A program made the translations under genes and the position numbers. DNA of 64,000 nt. It comes from Zea mays. Lineage: Eukaryota; Streptophyta; Magnoliopsida; Poales; Poaceae. Location: the NCBI RefSeq assembly GCF_902167145.1, contig NC_050102.1, forward strand, positions 6,696,850 through 6,760,849, given 5' to 3'. Each line of letters begins with the position of its first letter. The stretch's first letter is position 1. Shown here in pieces: positions 1 through 12,000 of this stretch. The notes beneath the pieces were generated by a model. The model did not search any database and was not told where the DNA came from. It saw only the letters and a program-made list of their open reading frames with translations.

Positions 1-420
1 GCTGCCAATCAGGTGAAAAAAACAGGTACCAACTCAATTTGGCGGGTTGTGAATCTAAATGTAAGGTGAACGAGCATCACCATAGCAGTTGAAGTCAACT
101 ACAATGCGCTACCTCTGAGACTAATATTACCTCAAATAAAAAGTCATAATCTACAAGATCGTAGTTTTTTTTTTTGCTATCCGACTTTAAAGATTTCATA
201 TATATACATTTTATCATCATATGAGTTCATCTATAAAAGTTATAGATTTTCAAGATAAGTTGATAGAGAAAATAAAATTCTGGCAATTCATCGACAGTAA
301 GTATTTCCCGTTGGTTCATCTAGCGGCAGTTGTATAATTTTGTATTTTCTTTATTTGGACAAATACTTTTGCAAAAAATGTTTTTATAAAGATTAAAAAA
401 ACTCATACGTACACGGTAGT
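1..420. other. Upstream intergenic sequence
   Basis: AT-rich sequence with no open frame of interest, no RNA gene and no recognisable repeat boundary. It precedes the promoter-like block of the P-loop kinase gene. Confidence 0.4.
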
Positions 421-422
421 CT

Positions 423-470
423 GGCCCATTAAAGGGTATGGGCCCATATGTTCTAAGTTCTAACCCTAAA
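423..470 (+). promoter_or_regulatory. Site II elements plus telo-box
   Basis: GGCCCA (423-428) and the palindromic TGGGCCCAT (439-447) are site II-type elements, and AACCCTAAA (462-470) is a telo-box. This pairing is known from plant promoters of growth- and translation-related genes. It lies about 490 bp upstream of the P-loop kinase start codon in a GC-rich leader, so it probably marks the core promoter region. No clear TATA box is visible, which is usual for this promoter class. Confidence 0.55.
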
Positions 471-679
471 GTAGCACCCACCAGGCCGCAGCCCTCGCTC
501 AGTTGGCCGGCCTCGCCTTCGCATCCGTCCGGCCGCAGTCAACCTCCGGTTCGGAGTTCCCATTCCCCACCAACCACCGTCTCCATCGCACCGTCGCACT
601 GTCGCCTCGCCGGCCGCACCTACGCCGTTGAAGTCGCTGTCGCAGCTGCAGGTGCGGGCAACACGTGACCTCTCTCAAG

Positions 680-921
680 GTTATCCTATCTTTGTCAGTC
701 CGTATTGTATTCGTTTGTTTCCCCCACTTCTTTTTGTCCGGTTCTATTCAATGATGCTTCTGGGCCATAGGCTGGTGCCACTAGATTTTTGGAGTCTTCT
801 TGCTAAATCAGGGATAAGACCGCCTTGTTGTTTTTGTGCCTCGCTAGATCGTTCCGTAAGGGCACCCATCGTCATAGATACGATTCATAGCTTCTGCCAC
901 TACTTGTGCGCGAAGAGCCAA
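680..921 (+). other. Possible 5' UTR intron
   Basis: CTCAAG|GTTATC at 674-685 is a reasonable splice donor at the end of the GC-rich leader. The sequence then turns T-rich and reaches AG-ending acceptor candidates at about 913-921, just before the start codon at 958. The intron is inferred from composition and splice-site resemblance only. The acceptor is not resolved. Confidence 0.3.
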
Positions 922-957
922 GAAATGCGTCAGGGGTTGTGAAGGGAAGGAGTGCCG

Positions 958-1593
958 ATGGCCGGTGGCCACCCGGCGCCGCTGCGGCCGGTGGTGGTTG
1001 CGATGAAAGGCCACCCAGGGTCTGGCAAGTCCACGGCGGCGCGCGCCATCGCGACCGCGCTTTGCTGTCCGCTCCTGGACAAGGACGATGTGAGGGACTG
1101 CATGTTGCCCCTAGAGGGCTTGGCTGCTGCTGGGATGCTCAACGACCTCTCCTACGCCGTGCTGTGGCGGATGGCTGAGCGCCAGGTAAGGCTCGGACTG
1201 TCTGTCGTCATCGATTCACCGCTGTCACGCCGCTCTCACCTCGACATGCTGACACGCCTAGCCGGTGTGCTTGTGGTCGTCGTGGAGTGTCGCCCTGGTG
1301 ATAACGAGGAATGGCGCCGGAGGCTGGAGAGCCGTGGGTCGGCTGTTGCCAATGGTGGCGGTGGTGATGGATGGCATAAGCCAAAGACATGGGCTGAGCT
1401 GGAGAGGCTTCTGGAAGGGTACCAAGGTTGCACAGACTATGAAATTGGGGATGTACCGAGGATTGTAGTGGATACAACTGATCCGACAGTTGATGCACAG
1501 GTGGCAGCTGAAAAGGTTGTGGTTTTCATTAGATCCCATCTTGCTTGTAGCCAACCATCTTGTGGGAGACAGGATTCACCTGTTTGCCATTAG
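958..1593 (+). CDS. P-loop kinase-like protein (AAA_33/zeta-type fold)
   Basis: This is a single-exon gene of 211 residues. The first ATG in frame is at 958; the upstream GTG at 952 is not a plausible eukaryotic start. A Walker A loop, GHPGSGKST, sits at residues 18-26 after a hydrophobic strand (VVVAM). It is followed by LLDKDDVRD and, after a helix, by a strand VVIDSPLS that positions an acidic residue. This layout matches the small AAA_33 kinase-like P-loop proteins, which phosphorylate small molecules or RNA ends in other lineages. The C-terminal part, after a glycine-rich loop (VANGGGGDGW), looks like the lid and substrate region. No targeting peptide or membrane segment is evident. The substrate is unknown. 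The frame is intact and GC-rich like grass coding sequence, so it is likely functional. Confidence 0.8.
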   Translation: MAGGHPAPLRPVVVAMKGHPGSGKSTAARAIATALCCPLLDKDDVRDCMLPLEGLAAAGMLNDLSYAVLWRMAERQVRLGLSVVIDSPLSRRSHLDMLTRLAGVLVVVVECRPGDNEEWRRRLESRGSAVANGGGGDGWHKPKTWAELERLLEGYQGCTDYEIGDVPRIVVDTTDPTVDAQVAAEKVVVFIRSHLACSQPSCGRQDSPVCH

Positions 1594-2939
1594 AAACCAA
1601 AATGTACACTAGCTTAAGCATTAGGTAAAGTTTCGTTGCAAAAGGTTGATCTGTTGTACTGCAATGCTCAAAGTTCTTTTTTTTATGGGTGTAACCTAAA
1701 GGTTCTGTTACTGTTGGGACTTCAAAGGGATTTTGTTGTTGTTGTTGTGTGATCTAGAGGTTTCGTAAAAAGATGTTCTTTTTTCTGGGGTTGTTCCTCA
1801 ATCTCCTATCTCCATTACATCTTTCACATTCCAATGAAATGGAATATGACTTTTCAGCATCCATGTTTAGGACGGAAAGGGCTTCAACAAGTGTGCTACC
1901 AACTGTCCAACTACCAAGATAAGCATGCATTGCTGTTTTTTCTGTAGTGATAGATGCTTTTATGCCACCATTTGGTTCATTTTCACATGTTTTCTTTAGC
2001 AGAATCAGTATGGAAATACTGCTCTTTTTTTGCTGTCTTTGTTCCATTTTCTGTACTATCTTCTCCTTTTCATGATCTTTGTTTTGGAAATTGCGACATC
2101 AAATCCCAGTCAATCTAAACTTTGTATGCTTGCTTGGTTTATCTAGTCATGTATTAATACTCATCACATTTCAGTGTCTGCTTTGCAAACCAAATTGATG
2201 GTTAAGTGCTTGCCTATTTGTTCTGCCTGATTTCATCGCAGCTCAGTTGTATGATTGCTGGGTTTCCTACTTTTCAGCTTTTGTTTTCCGTTTCATGTTG
2301 TAGTGTTGCTGTGTTTCATGTTTTGATGAGTTTTGTTCATTTATTTGTAGAACAACACTCTGTGTTGGTGTCAAGATCTATAGAGCAGGCATTTCTAGTA
2401 AGTATAGGCTTGAGATGTGATGTTTACCTTCTTTATCTAAATAACATTATTGTAATGAGCTGTCAATGTTACAAGACTACAGAACAAATGCACTGCATTC
2501 TATTTTAGCTAATAGGTTTATTCTTTGGAAAAGAAAATGATGTGCTAATTAGCTTAGTTCTGGGGACTTCAGGGGTTCCATGCCGGCCTAACCTATTGGA
2601 ACGACTTGTTAGTTGTTATTCCATTGCATCCAAAGTCCACATGTTATTTTGTTAAGCTCCATAATGCTGTGGCATCGTGTTGCGAAAACATTAATTGGGA
2701 GAACATTAGTACATGAATACTTGATCTTCATAGTTCAGTTTTCGTGCATGTGCACTTGTTAGTTGCGAAAATGAACTAATTTCCCTTGGGGAAATAGGTA
2801 TCCCTTGGAAAAATGGGTTTGCCAAACTAGCCCTTAGAGGAACTAATTCCTGGCATATGGTGCTCAGTGGGCAGTGCATCAGGACTCGAAGGAAGCATAG
2901 CATCATCGGTTTTTGTGTTTCATTAATTCTCATTTCAAG
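1594..2939 (+). other. 3' flank of the kinase gene and spacer to TEN1
   Basis: T-rich sequence typical of UTR, intron or spacer, with only short chance ORFs. No consensus TATA box stands out immediately upstream of the TEN1 start codon. The bases just before that ATG (CATTTCAAG) resemble a splice acceptor, so TEN1 may have a non-coding 5' exon further upstream. Confidence 0.35.
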
Positions 2940-3043
2940 ATGGCATCTGCTGGCCTAAAGCCAGGGGTGCCTGTTATTCTACGGGAGCTGGAGCCATCCT
3001 CAGAGATGTTCAAGCAAGGAGCGTCCCTTCGAGTCACAGGAAG
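2940..3043 (+). CDS. TEN1: TEN1 exon 1
   Basis: It encodes the first 34 residues plus two bases of codon 35 and ends at a strong donor (AG|GTAAGA). The start codon is the first ATG and gives MASAGLKPGVPV, which matches the TEN1 N-terminus style. Confidence 0.85.
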
Positions 3044-6000
3044 GTAAGAAGCGTCCTTTTACCTCTACCTGTGAACAACCTATGTTACAGCCATGTTTTT
3101 TTTTTTTTGAAAGGAGTTTTACTCTGCTTTTAAGAAAGCAAATATTCAAGGGTACAGGCAAAGCTGGGACACCATCTCACAAGCAAGTCAAAGGCCTCTA
3201 ACAACAGCAACGACAAGCTAGATTTCTATTACATCAGACAACATGGTGTCACTCGCTTGGTAGTTCTGTAGCCATGCAGCAATTCTCTTCTCCATGTCTT
3301 GCACTTCAGCTTTGTCCTTCTATAGCAGCACGCACCACTTCTGCACGAAGGAGATAGCAATGTATATGACATCAGTAGGTCTGTTCAGGAACCACTTCTC
3401 TATTGCCATCTTATTTGTATAGGTCAGATCATCCAAGTTAGCCCTGCAAACATAAACATACCTAGCCACTTAAAGGCACCAAGTTTTGTTTCCACCCAGT
3501 TCTCAACAAAATCAGCCAAAGAAGATGGGAACCCCACCCAACCAAAGGCATCTATGATAATGCACCATGCAAGATGAGCTTTTGTGAAAATTAATCTTCA
3601 GATCAGTCATCCATTCGAAGCAATATAGACTAAGCTTAGGTTGAAAATATATTGGACAGACCCACTATCACGATAGCTGTATCATCGGCATATTGTATAT
3701 GTGTGTCACACCCGGGTTTTAGGGGTCCAAAGCCCGGGCGCGAACATAATCACCAGGTGTGCTGGGACCAAGCCTCACACATATGATGATTCATGGCACA
3801 GGATCGAATGTCGCATCTTTACTATATAATAGGAGTTCTATACAAAATAAATAAATAATTACATTATAAGGAGACAACGGTCCAGCAACCCAAAGTTGAC
3901 TGGGAGACGACGACCTAGACCTCTCACGAACACATCACAGCATCCTCCACGCGCAGCGCCTCATCCTGTGGTACCTGTTCTTGACCTGTGGGGGGGGGGT
4001 GTGAGACAGCAAGAGTGAGCTCACATACGTTCATCGCTCAACAAGTTGTGGGGAATAATGTGCATGAACTCGCCAAAGGTGGGAGCTCACGTGAAGTGTA
4101 AGGCTTACCAAAGAGAATGGTTAGAGCTGAGCATTGCTTTTAAAGTTGGTCAAAATTTTATTAGCAATTACTAAGTATAAGTAAATACCAACCCAATTAA
4201 GTAGTAGAACAAAAGTAACAACATCACCTGCGATGCAATGCATATGACAAATTGAATTTAGTTCCATAAATTAATCATGTGAGGGTCCGAGCTGCTCATG
4301 ACCGTGAGCACGGCTAGTATACCAGTTTTACACTCTGCAGAGGTGGCGCATCTTTACCCACAAGTCATGTTACCCATCTGCCAAGGGATCGCGACTTCCC
4401 ATACACCTCTACCGAGGAGGCGAGGCAGGGTAACACTACGAGGCCTTTACAAAGTTCCACTAGCTTCAGAAAACCCGCTACAGTTTATAGGAAGCTCCAA
4501 TGCAGGAATCCCTTGCAGGACCGCCATCGCAGCAAAATCCTCCCGAGGGCCTCCCTACACTGACCACTCCCCTACTGCCCTTGCCCCTTTCGGGTAAGGT
4601 AGTCTTCCACTAGCTTTCCTAATTAATCAGCCAAGGGCGTCCCATTAAACCCTTGTGGTAGCACTGTTTTCCCGGGTGGTCGCTCCATGTTCCAATTAAC
4701 ATAATGATCTTATCATGAACAATAATAATAAACAGATAATAAAAATGTGATCATGAATAATGTATCTTCATACCCAAAACCACATAAAGCACTAGCAAGT
4801 ACTACCCAAAAAGTTCAGTGGTAAACAAGGTATAAAGATAGACAAACTAGGGTAACCTATTGGGTCCCATCAAAATTAACCTATGCAGATCATTATGATT
4901 AATCAGAACATGGCTGGGTAAAAAGAAGTGATCAAGGGCACAACTTGCCTGGGACTTGAGATTCCAGGTACCAGGATGATCTCCAGATGACTCGCGACCT
5001 TACGCTAGTCGTAGTAATACAAACAGGCAATGTATAGGCAATATTAACATCACACCAAACATGCAAAAAAAATACATAATAATAATCTACACATTAAAAT
5101 AAGATTATAGGAACAGGAATCATTAATTTTGGAGTTATAGATTTTAAGTTATGGATTTTCAAAGGTTTTATGTGTTTAAAATAGGATTAAGTGTGGGATT
5201 AATTTTATTATTGTGGTTATGATAAAACAGATACACTAAGTGCTAGAGAATAAAATTACAAAATTTTAGGAACTGGAATGAAGTAATTTAGAGTTCATAT
5301 GCATTTTCTATGAATTATTGAAGTTCCAGCAATTATTTTCCTATTAAAAATCTATTTTCTATTTCATTTATTCAATTTAAACGATTTCTGGACTAGGCCT
5401 CAAATTTGTAAAAGGGCAGGGACTCTGGCGCAAAATAACCCAGACACAGAGAACATGGTTCCTGGATGGCGGGTTTATTCATGCAAAGGGCGAGGTTTCT
5501 TTAGCAAAAATGCCTGGCCGAAGGGGTATCCGCAAACCTCGGCCGTTGGATCACCAGCCGAGGGCTCGGATTAGATCCCAACCCACCAATACACCCGAGC
5601 CACGGATCGCGAGATCAACGGCCAGAATCAATCGCGCGAAGGGGTTATGTGTCATTTAATCCTGGCTGTCTACGCGGAGATCAACGGCCAGCACCAGTCG
5701 ATCACCAACTTCTAATCGCAGCTGTTCAAATCAGATCCTACGGTCAGCAAGACTCATCCCCAACCTCCAGCCGAGCTGGACGACGGCGCCCACGCGAGAC
5801 CACGGCGGAGCCACGCCGGTGAAGTATTGCCCCGACAACCCAACGCCCCAGACAAAAATCCAGGGAGTGCAACGCGGTGTGCATGGCATGGAGATTACAA
5901 TGGATGTCTACATACCGTGATTCGGGCAGCGCAGAGCTCACGCATCGGTACACGGCGGCATGGCTGATCTCCGTTGAGAAATTCGCCGGTTGCTGGTTAC

Positions 6001-9000
6001 TCCCCCAGCCTTAATTCTGCCCGGACACGATCCCCGTATCAAGGCGGATTCCCCAAGCCACCCACTGAGGATGGATTACCGCCCGAGACGCAGGTCAACG
6101 ACGGTGGATCCTACCTGCGCCCGCATGGCGACAGCGCCCGAGCTTCAATGGAGCAGCGCGCAGGGAAGGGTCACGGCGAGCCAGCTTTTATCTACGGTCA
6201 AGGCCTCCCGAGGATTCCGCGGTGGTGGTTGAGCTCGCGTCCACGGAGTCCGCGGCATCCGCGGCCATCAACGGAAGGAAAACAGCTCCCTGACCCTAGG
6301 TAAACCGGACCCACATGGCAGCGGGGACAGGGAGACAAGTCCGCACGCTGGAGCAGTCTCGCCCAAGCGCTTAGGGTCACATGGCCAGGGGGCCCACACG
6401 TCAGTGCCGCGGTGGAAAAAGAAAAAGGGAAAGGGAATAGAGTGGGCCGCGCGAGGGATTCCTTCAGGTGGGCCGAATTCAACGTCAAGGCCCAGTCATG
6501 CTTCCTATTCGTTTTTCTTTTTATTTTTCTTTTATATTTTCATTTTTCCTTTCCCTCTTTTCCAAATTCAAATTTAAATTCTAGTTTCAATTCAAACTTG
6601 TGACAATTTTATCCTTAGATTATATTGTGCCATGAAAATTCCCATTTGGAGATATATTTATATATTATTTATATTTCTATATCACATAATATTTATTTGC
6701 TTCTCTTTTCTAAATTTTAGAATCTCTTTTAAGTTTTGAATTCCACTTTGGACCCTTTTTTTACTATATTCCTTATCACAAAATGCACACACAAAAACAA
6801 TATCCAGCATGATGCATAATTTAGTAGTATATATTTTTATTACTTGTTTTTAAAGATGGTGTTCACATGTGATGATGCATAAAAGTCAAACTCACATATC
6901 GATGAAGTGAAATTGTGTCCCCTTTTTCATTATCTCATAACAATTACAATCTGGGTATTACAAATCCTACCCCCCTTAAAAAGAATCTCGTCCCGAGATT
7001 TGTAAGGAAAGGAATACAAAAGGATTGGCTTGTAATTCAACTTTTAGTTTATAATTGTTTCAAATATCCAGAGTATTTTATAGTCAATAGTGGGTGATTA
7101 GGAGAGCATAGGTATCCAGCCACTTATTAGGTATGATATAAGAGATGGATAGGTTAGGGTCATATTAGCCTGGGGTAAAAACAAAGTTTATAGTGAGAAA
7201 GAACTTTTGTTGGGTAGTAATGCATCTGAAGATTGAGTTTGACTTCCCTCCTTCCTTGACGAGGTTGATCTTTTCTTCTCCGGCCTTGGTCTCATTGCTT
7301 CGGGGTTAGTGTATATCATCGTAGTTGGGGGAATATGGTTAAGATAGATATGGTAAGATAGACTACATGATATAGGTCAAAAGTTTGTTTGATGTTAGGT
7401 GGGGATAAACATATTATGCAATCTATCATGACTCTATTGGCTGGGTTGGTCTGTCATTCTTTATTTAGTGCAGAGTGAACTAAGTTAAAACATGTGGATA
7501 GGGTCTAATCTATTTCACAAGTATTAACTTATCCATTAAGTAACTCACTTTAGATTGGACCATATTAGATTAGATGGGATCTAGATTAGATCGGTATAAC
7601 TAGGTTAGACTAGATAATATCTAATTACTTTGGATTAGATCATGGTTGTTACACTAGTGCGGGATAAATATGCTTATTGGGGCAAGATGTATCCATAAGG
7701 ATAAGGTAGAATCTTTTGAGGTCAGTTAGATCTACTAGGGCGACATCAGATCTTTTCAAGATGAGTATCTTTTTTTAAGATAAGATGGATCTATGAGTGT
7801 AGGATAGAATCTTTCAAGATGAGATGGATATTGTTATGCTAGATACTTTATTGAGGGATAATCTAGTTTGTCTAGTTAGTTTTATAAGCATTATGTATAT
7901 GCAGATGTAATTGTGGACATTACTCCACAACCCATCACACTCAATCAAAGATCCAAATCAAACAAGTATCATAAGAACAAACACTCAAGTGTATGGATAC
8001 CAAAAAAAATAGTTTTGTTTTTGTTCCTAAGATTAGGTCTCCTATTCCTAAAAGTCACTTTAGGTACGGGATTTCAAAGTGTGAAATCCATATTTGTCTT
8101 TAGAATGAAAAGGTAAGAATATTCAGAGTAAAGCGGAAATAGATGAGAAAAGATTAAGAAAAGTTTAGAAAAGAATCAGAGTAGCAAAGGTAAGTAGATA
8201 ATGGTTATCTAGTTCTATCTAGGTTTCATCCTACAGTCAACATTCCTCTGATACCACTTCTGTCACACCCGGGTTTTAGGGGTCCAAAGCCCGGGCGCGA
8301 ACATAATCACCAGGTGTGCTGGGACCAAGCCTCACACATATGATGATTCATGGCACAGGATCGAATGTCGCATCTTTACTATATAATAGGAGTTCTATAC
8401 AAAATAAATAAATAATTACATTATAAGGAGACAACGGTCCAGCAACCCAAAGTTGACTGGGAGACGACGACCTAGACCTCTCACGAACACATCACAGCAT
8501 CCTCCACGCGCAGCGCCTCATCCTGTGGTACCTGTTCTTGACCTGTGGGGGGGGGGGGGTGTGAGACAGCAAGAGTGAGCTCACATACGTTCATCGCTCA
8601 ACAAGTTGTGGGGAATAATGTGCATGAACTCGCCAAAGGTGGGAGCTCACGTGAAGTGTAAGGCTTACCAAAGAGAATGGTTAGAGCTGAGCATTGCTTT
8701 TAAAGTTGGTCAAAATTTTATTAGCAATTACTAAGTATAAGTAAATACCAACCCAATTAAGTAGTAGAACAAAAGTAACAACATCACCTGCGATGCAATG
8801 CATATGACAAATTGAATTTAGTTCCATAAATTAATCATGTGAGGGTCCGAGCTGCTCATGACCGTGAGCACGGCTAGTATACCAGTTTTACACTCTGCAG
8901 AGGTGGCGCATCTTTACCCACAAGTCATGTTACCCATCTGCCAAGGGATCGCGACTTCCCATACACCTCTACCGAGGAGGCGAGGCAGGGTAACACTACG

Positions 9001-12000
9001 AGGCCTTTACAAAGTTCCACTAGCTTCAGAAAACCCGCTGCAGTTTATAGGAAGCTCCAATGCAGGAATCCCTTGCAGGACCGCCATCGCAGCAAAATCC
9101 TCCCGAGGGCCTCCCTACACTGACCACTCCCCTACTGCCCTTGCCCCTTTCGGGTAAGGTAGTCTTCCACTAGCTTTCCTAATTAATCAGCCAAGGGCGT
9201 CCCATTAAACCCTTGTGGTAGCACTGTTTTCCCGGGTGGTCGCTCCATGTTCCAATTAACATAATGATCTTATCATGAACAATAATAATAAACAGATAAT
9301 AAAAATGTGATCATGAATAATGTATCTTCATACCCAAAACCACATAAAGCACTAGCAAGTACTACCCAAAAAGTTCAGTGGTAAACAAGGTATAAAGATA
9401 GACAAACTAGGGTAACCTATTGGGTCCCATCAAAATTAACCTATGCAGATCATTATGATTAATCAGAACATGGCTGGGTAAAAAGAAGTGATCAAGGGCA
9501 CAACTTGCCTGGGACTTGAGATTCCAGGTACCAGGATGATCTCCAGATGACTCGCGACCTTACGCTAGTCGTAGTAATACAAACAGGCAATGTATAGGCA
9601 ATATTAACATCACACCAAACATGCAAACAAAATACATAATAATAATCTACACATTAAAATAAGATTATAGGAACAGGAATCATTAATTTTGGAGTTATAG
9701 ATTTTAAGTTATGGATTTTCAAAGGTTTTATGTGTTTAAAATAGGATTAAGTGTGGGATTAATTTTATTACTGTGGTTATGATAAAACAGATACACTAAG
9801 TGCTAGAGAATAAAATTACAAAATTTTAGGAACTGGAATGAAGTAATTTAGAGTTCATATGCATTTTCTATGAATTATTGAAGTTCCAGCAATTATTTTC
9901 CTATTAAAAATCTATTTTCTATTTCATTTATTCAATTTAAACGATTTCTGGACTAGGCTTCAAATTTGTAAAAGGGCAGGGACTCTGGCGCAAAATAACC
10001 CAGACACAGAGAACATGGTTCCTGGATGGCGGGTTTATTCATGCAAAGGGCGAGGTTTCTTTAGCAAAAATGCCTGGCCGAAGGGGTATCCGCAAACCTC
10101 GGCCGTTGGATCACCAGCCGAGGGCTCGGATTAGATCCCAACCCACCAATACACCCGAGCCACGGATCACGAGATCAACGGCCAGAATCAATCGCGCGAA
10201 GGGGTTATGTGTCATTTAATCCTGGCTGTCTACGCGGAGATCAACGGCCAGCACCAGTCGATCACCAACTTCTAATCGCAGCTGTTCAAATCAGATCCTA
10301 CGGTCAGCAAGACTCATCCCCAACCTCCAGCCGAGCTGGACGACGGCGCCCACGCGAGACCACGGCGGAGCCACGCCGGTGAAGTATTGCCCCGACAACC
10401 CAACGCCCCAGACAAAAATCCAGGGAGTGCAACGCGGTGTGCATGGCATGGAGATTACAATGGATGTCTACATACCGTGATTCGGGCAGCGCAGAGCTCA
10501 CGCATCGGTACACGGCGGCATGGCTGATCTCCGTTGAGAAATTCGCCGGTTGCTGGTTACTCCCCCAGCCTTAATTCTGCCCGGACACGATCCCCGTATC
10601 AAGGCGGATTCCCCAAGCCACCCACTGAGGATGGATTACCGCCCGAGACGCAGGTCAACGACGGTGGATCCTACCTGCGCCCGCATGGCGACAGCGCCCG
10701 AGCTTCAATGGAGCAGCGCGCAGGGAAGGGTCACGGCGAGCCAGCTTTTATCTACGGTCAAGGCCTCCCGAGGATTCCGCGGTGGTGGTTGAGCTCGCGT
10801 CCACGGAGTCCGCGGCATCCGCGGCCATCAACGGAAGGAAAACAGCTCCCTGACCCTAGGTAAACCGGACCCACATGGCAGCGGGGACAGGGAGACAAGT
10901 CCGCACGCTGGAGCAGTCTCGCCCAAGCGCTTAGGGTCACATGGCCAGGGGGCCCACACGTCAGTGCCGCGGTGGAAAAAGAAAAAGGGAAAGGGAATAG
11001 AGTGGGCCGCGCGAGGGATTCCTTCAGGTGGGCCGAATTCAACGTCAAGGCCCAGTCATGCTTCCTATTCGTTTTTCTTTTTATTTTTCTTTTATATTTT
11101 CATTTTTCCTTTCCCTCTTTTCCAAATTCAAATTTAAATTCTAGTTTCAATTCAAACTTGTGACAATTTTATCCTTAGATTATATTGTGCCATGAAAATT
11201 CCCATTTGGAGATATATTTATATATTATTTATATTTCTATATCACATAATATTTATTTGCTTCTCTTTTCTAAATTTTAGAATCTCTTTTAAGTTTTGAA
11301 TTCCACTTTGGACCCTTTTTTTACTATATTCCTTATCACAAAATGCACACACAAAAACAATATCCAGCATGATGCATAATTTAGTAGTATATATTTTTAT
11401 TACTTGTTTTTAAAGATGGTGTTCACATGTGATGATGCATAAAAGTCAAACTCACATATCGATGAAGTGAAATTGTGTCCCCTTTTTCATTATCTCATAA
11501 CAATTACAATTTGGGTATTACAATGTGAGACCCATCCTGGTTGTAAGTCACCAAGTACTCCCCTAATGTGTTCTTTCTGGACCCCGTTGTCAGAAATACA
11601 CCGAGAGAATCTGCTGCCAAGTTGAAGAGGTGATAATGGATCAAGCCCTCCTAAATGTTCCAAAATATGATCCCTTTGCCCATTCAGAGATGCATACTTT
11701 GCCTCCTTTGATTGTTTGCATCACCCAATTAATCCAAATGGAAAACCATATGGCGCCCAGGGGGGCTGGTGCCCTTGTTCTAAAATATCATGTTGCAAAG
11801 TTTCAAAAATCATATATATGTAATACAACTAAAGTTAAGTGTAGACGCAACAATTCAGTTTGAAATTCATCTTTGATGCTGATATTCAAAAGAACAGGTG
11901 TCACTGTCAGCACTACGTTGTTTTTTGGCGTCTAGGATGGATTTTAAACTGAATTGTTTTGGCTATACTTTTTTTTCAAACTAATTTTCTCAGCTCTGCA

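Larger units (their letters stand above)
3704..11522 (-). mobile_element. Non-autonomous Ty3/gypsy-type LTR retrotransposon 1
   Basis: This is a complete element of 7,819 bp flanked by the 5-bp target duplication ATGTG (3699-3703 and 11523-11527). It has two LTRs of about 3.26 kb and an internal region of only 1.3 kb (6963-8260). On the minus strand a primer-binding site TGGTATCAGAG (8256-8246), complementary to initiator-Met tRNA, follows the 5' LTR, and a polypurine tract (AAGGGGGGTAGG type, 6963-6980) precedes the 3' LTR. There is no gag, protease, reverse transcriptase or integrase frame, so it must use proteins of an autonomous relative. By eye the LTRs differ by only about six substitutions plus a G-run length change, so the insertion is recent. 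The large-LTR, small-interior layout resembles LARD-type derivatives. Assignment to a named maize family is not possible here. Confidence 0.9.

Noticed and set aside
462..470. Interstitial telomeric repeat
   Set aside because: Only one AACCCTAAA unit is present in a promoter context, so it is a telo-box rather than telomeric DNA.
952..957. Upstream GTG start for the P-loop kinase
   Set aside because: Nuclear plant genes start at ATG. The ATG at 958 is two codons later, and the Walker A motif is well inside the frame.
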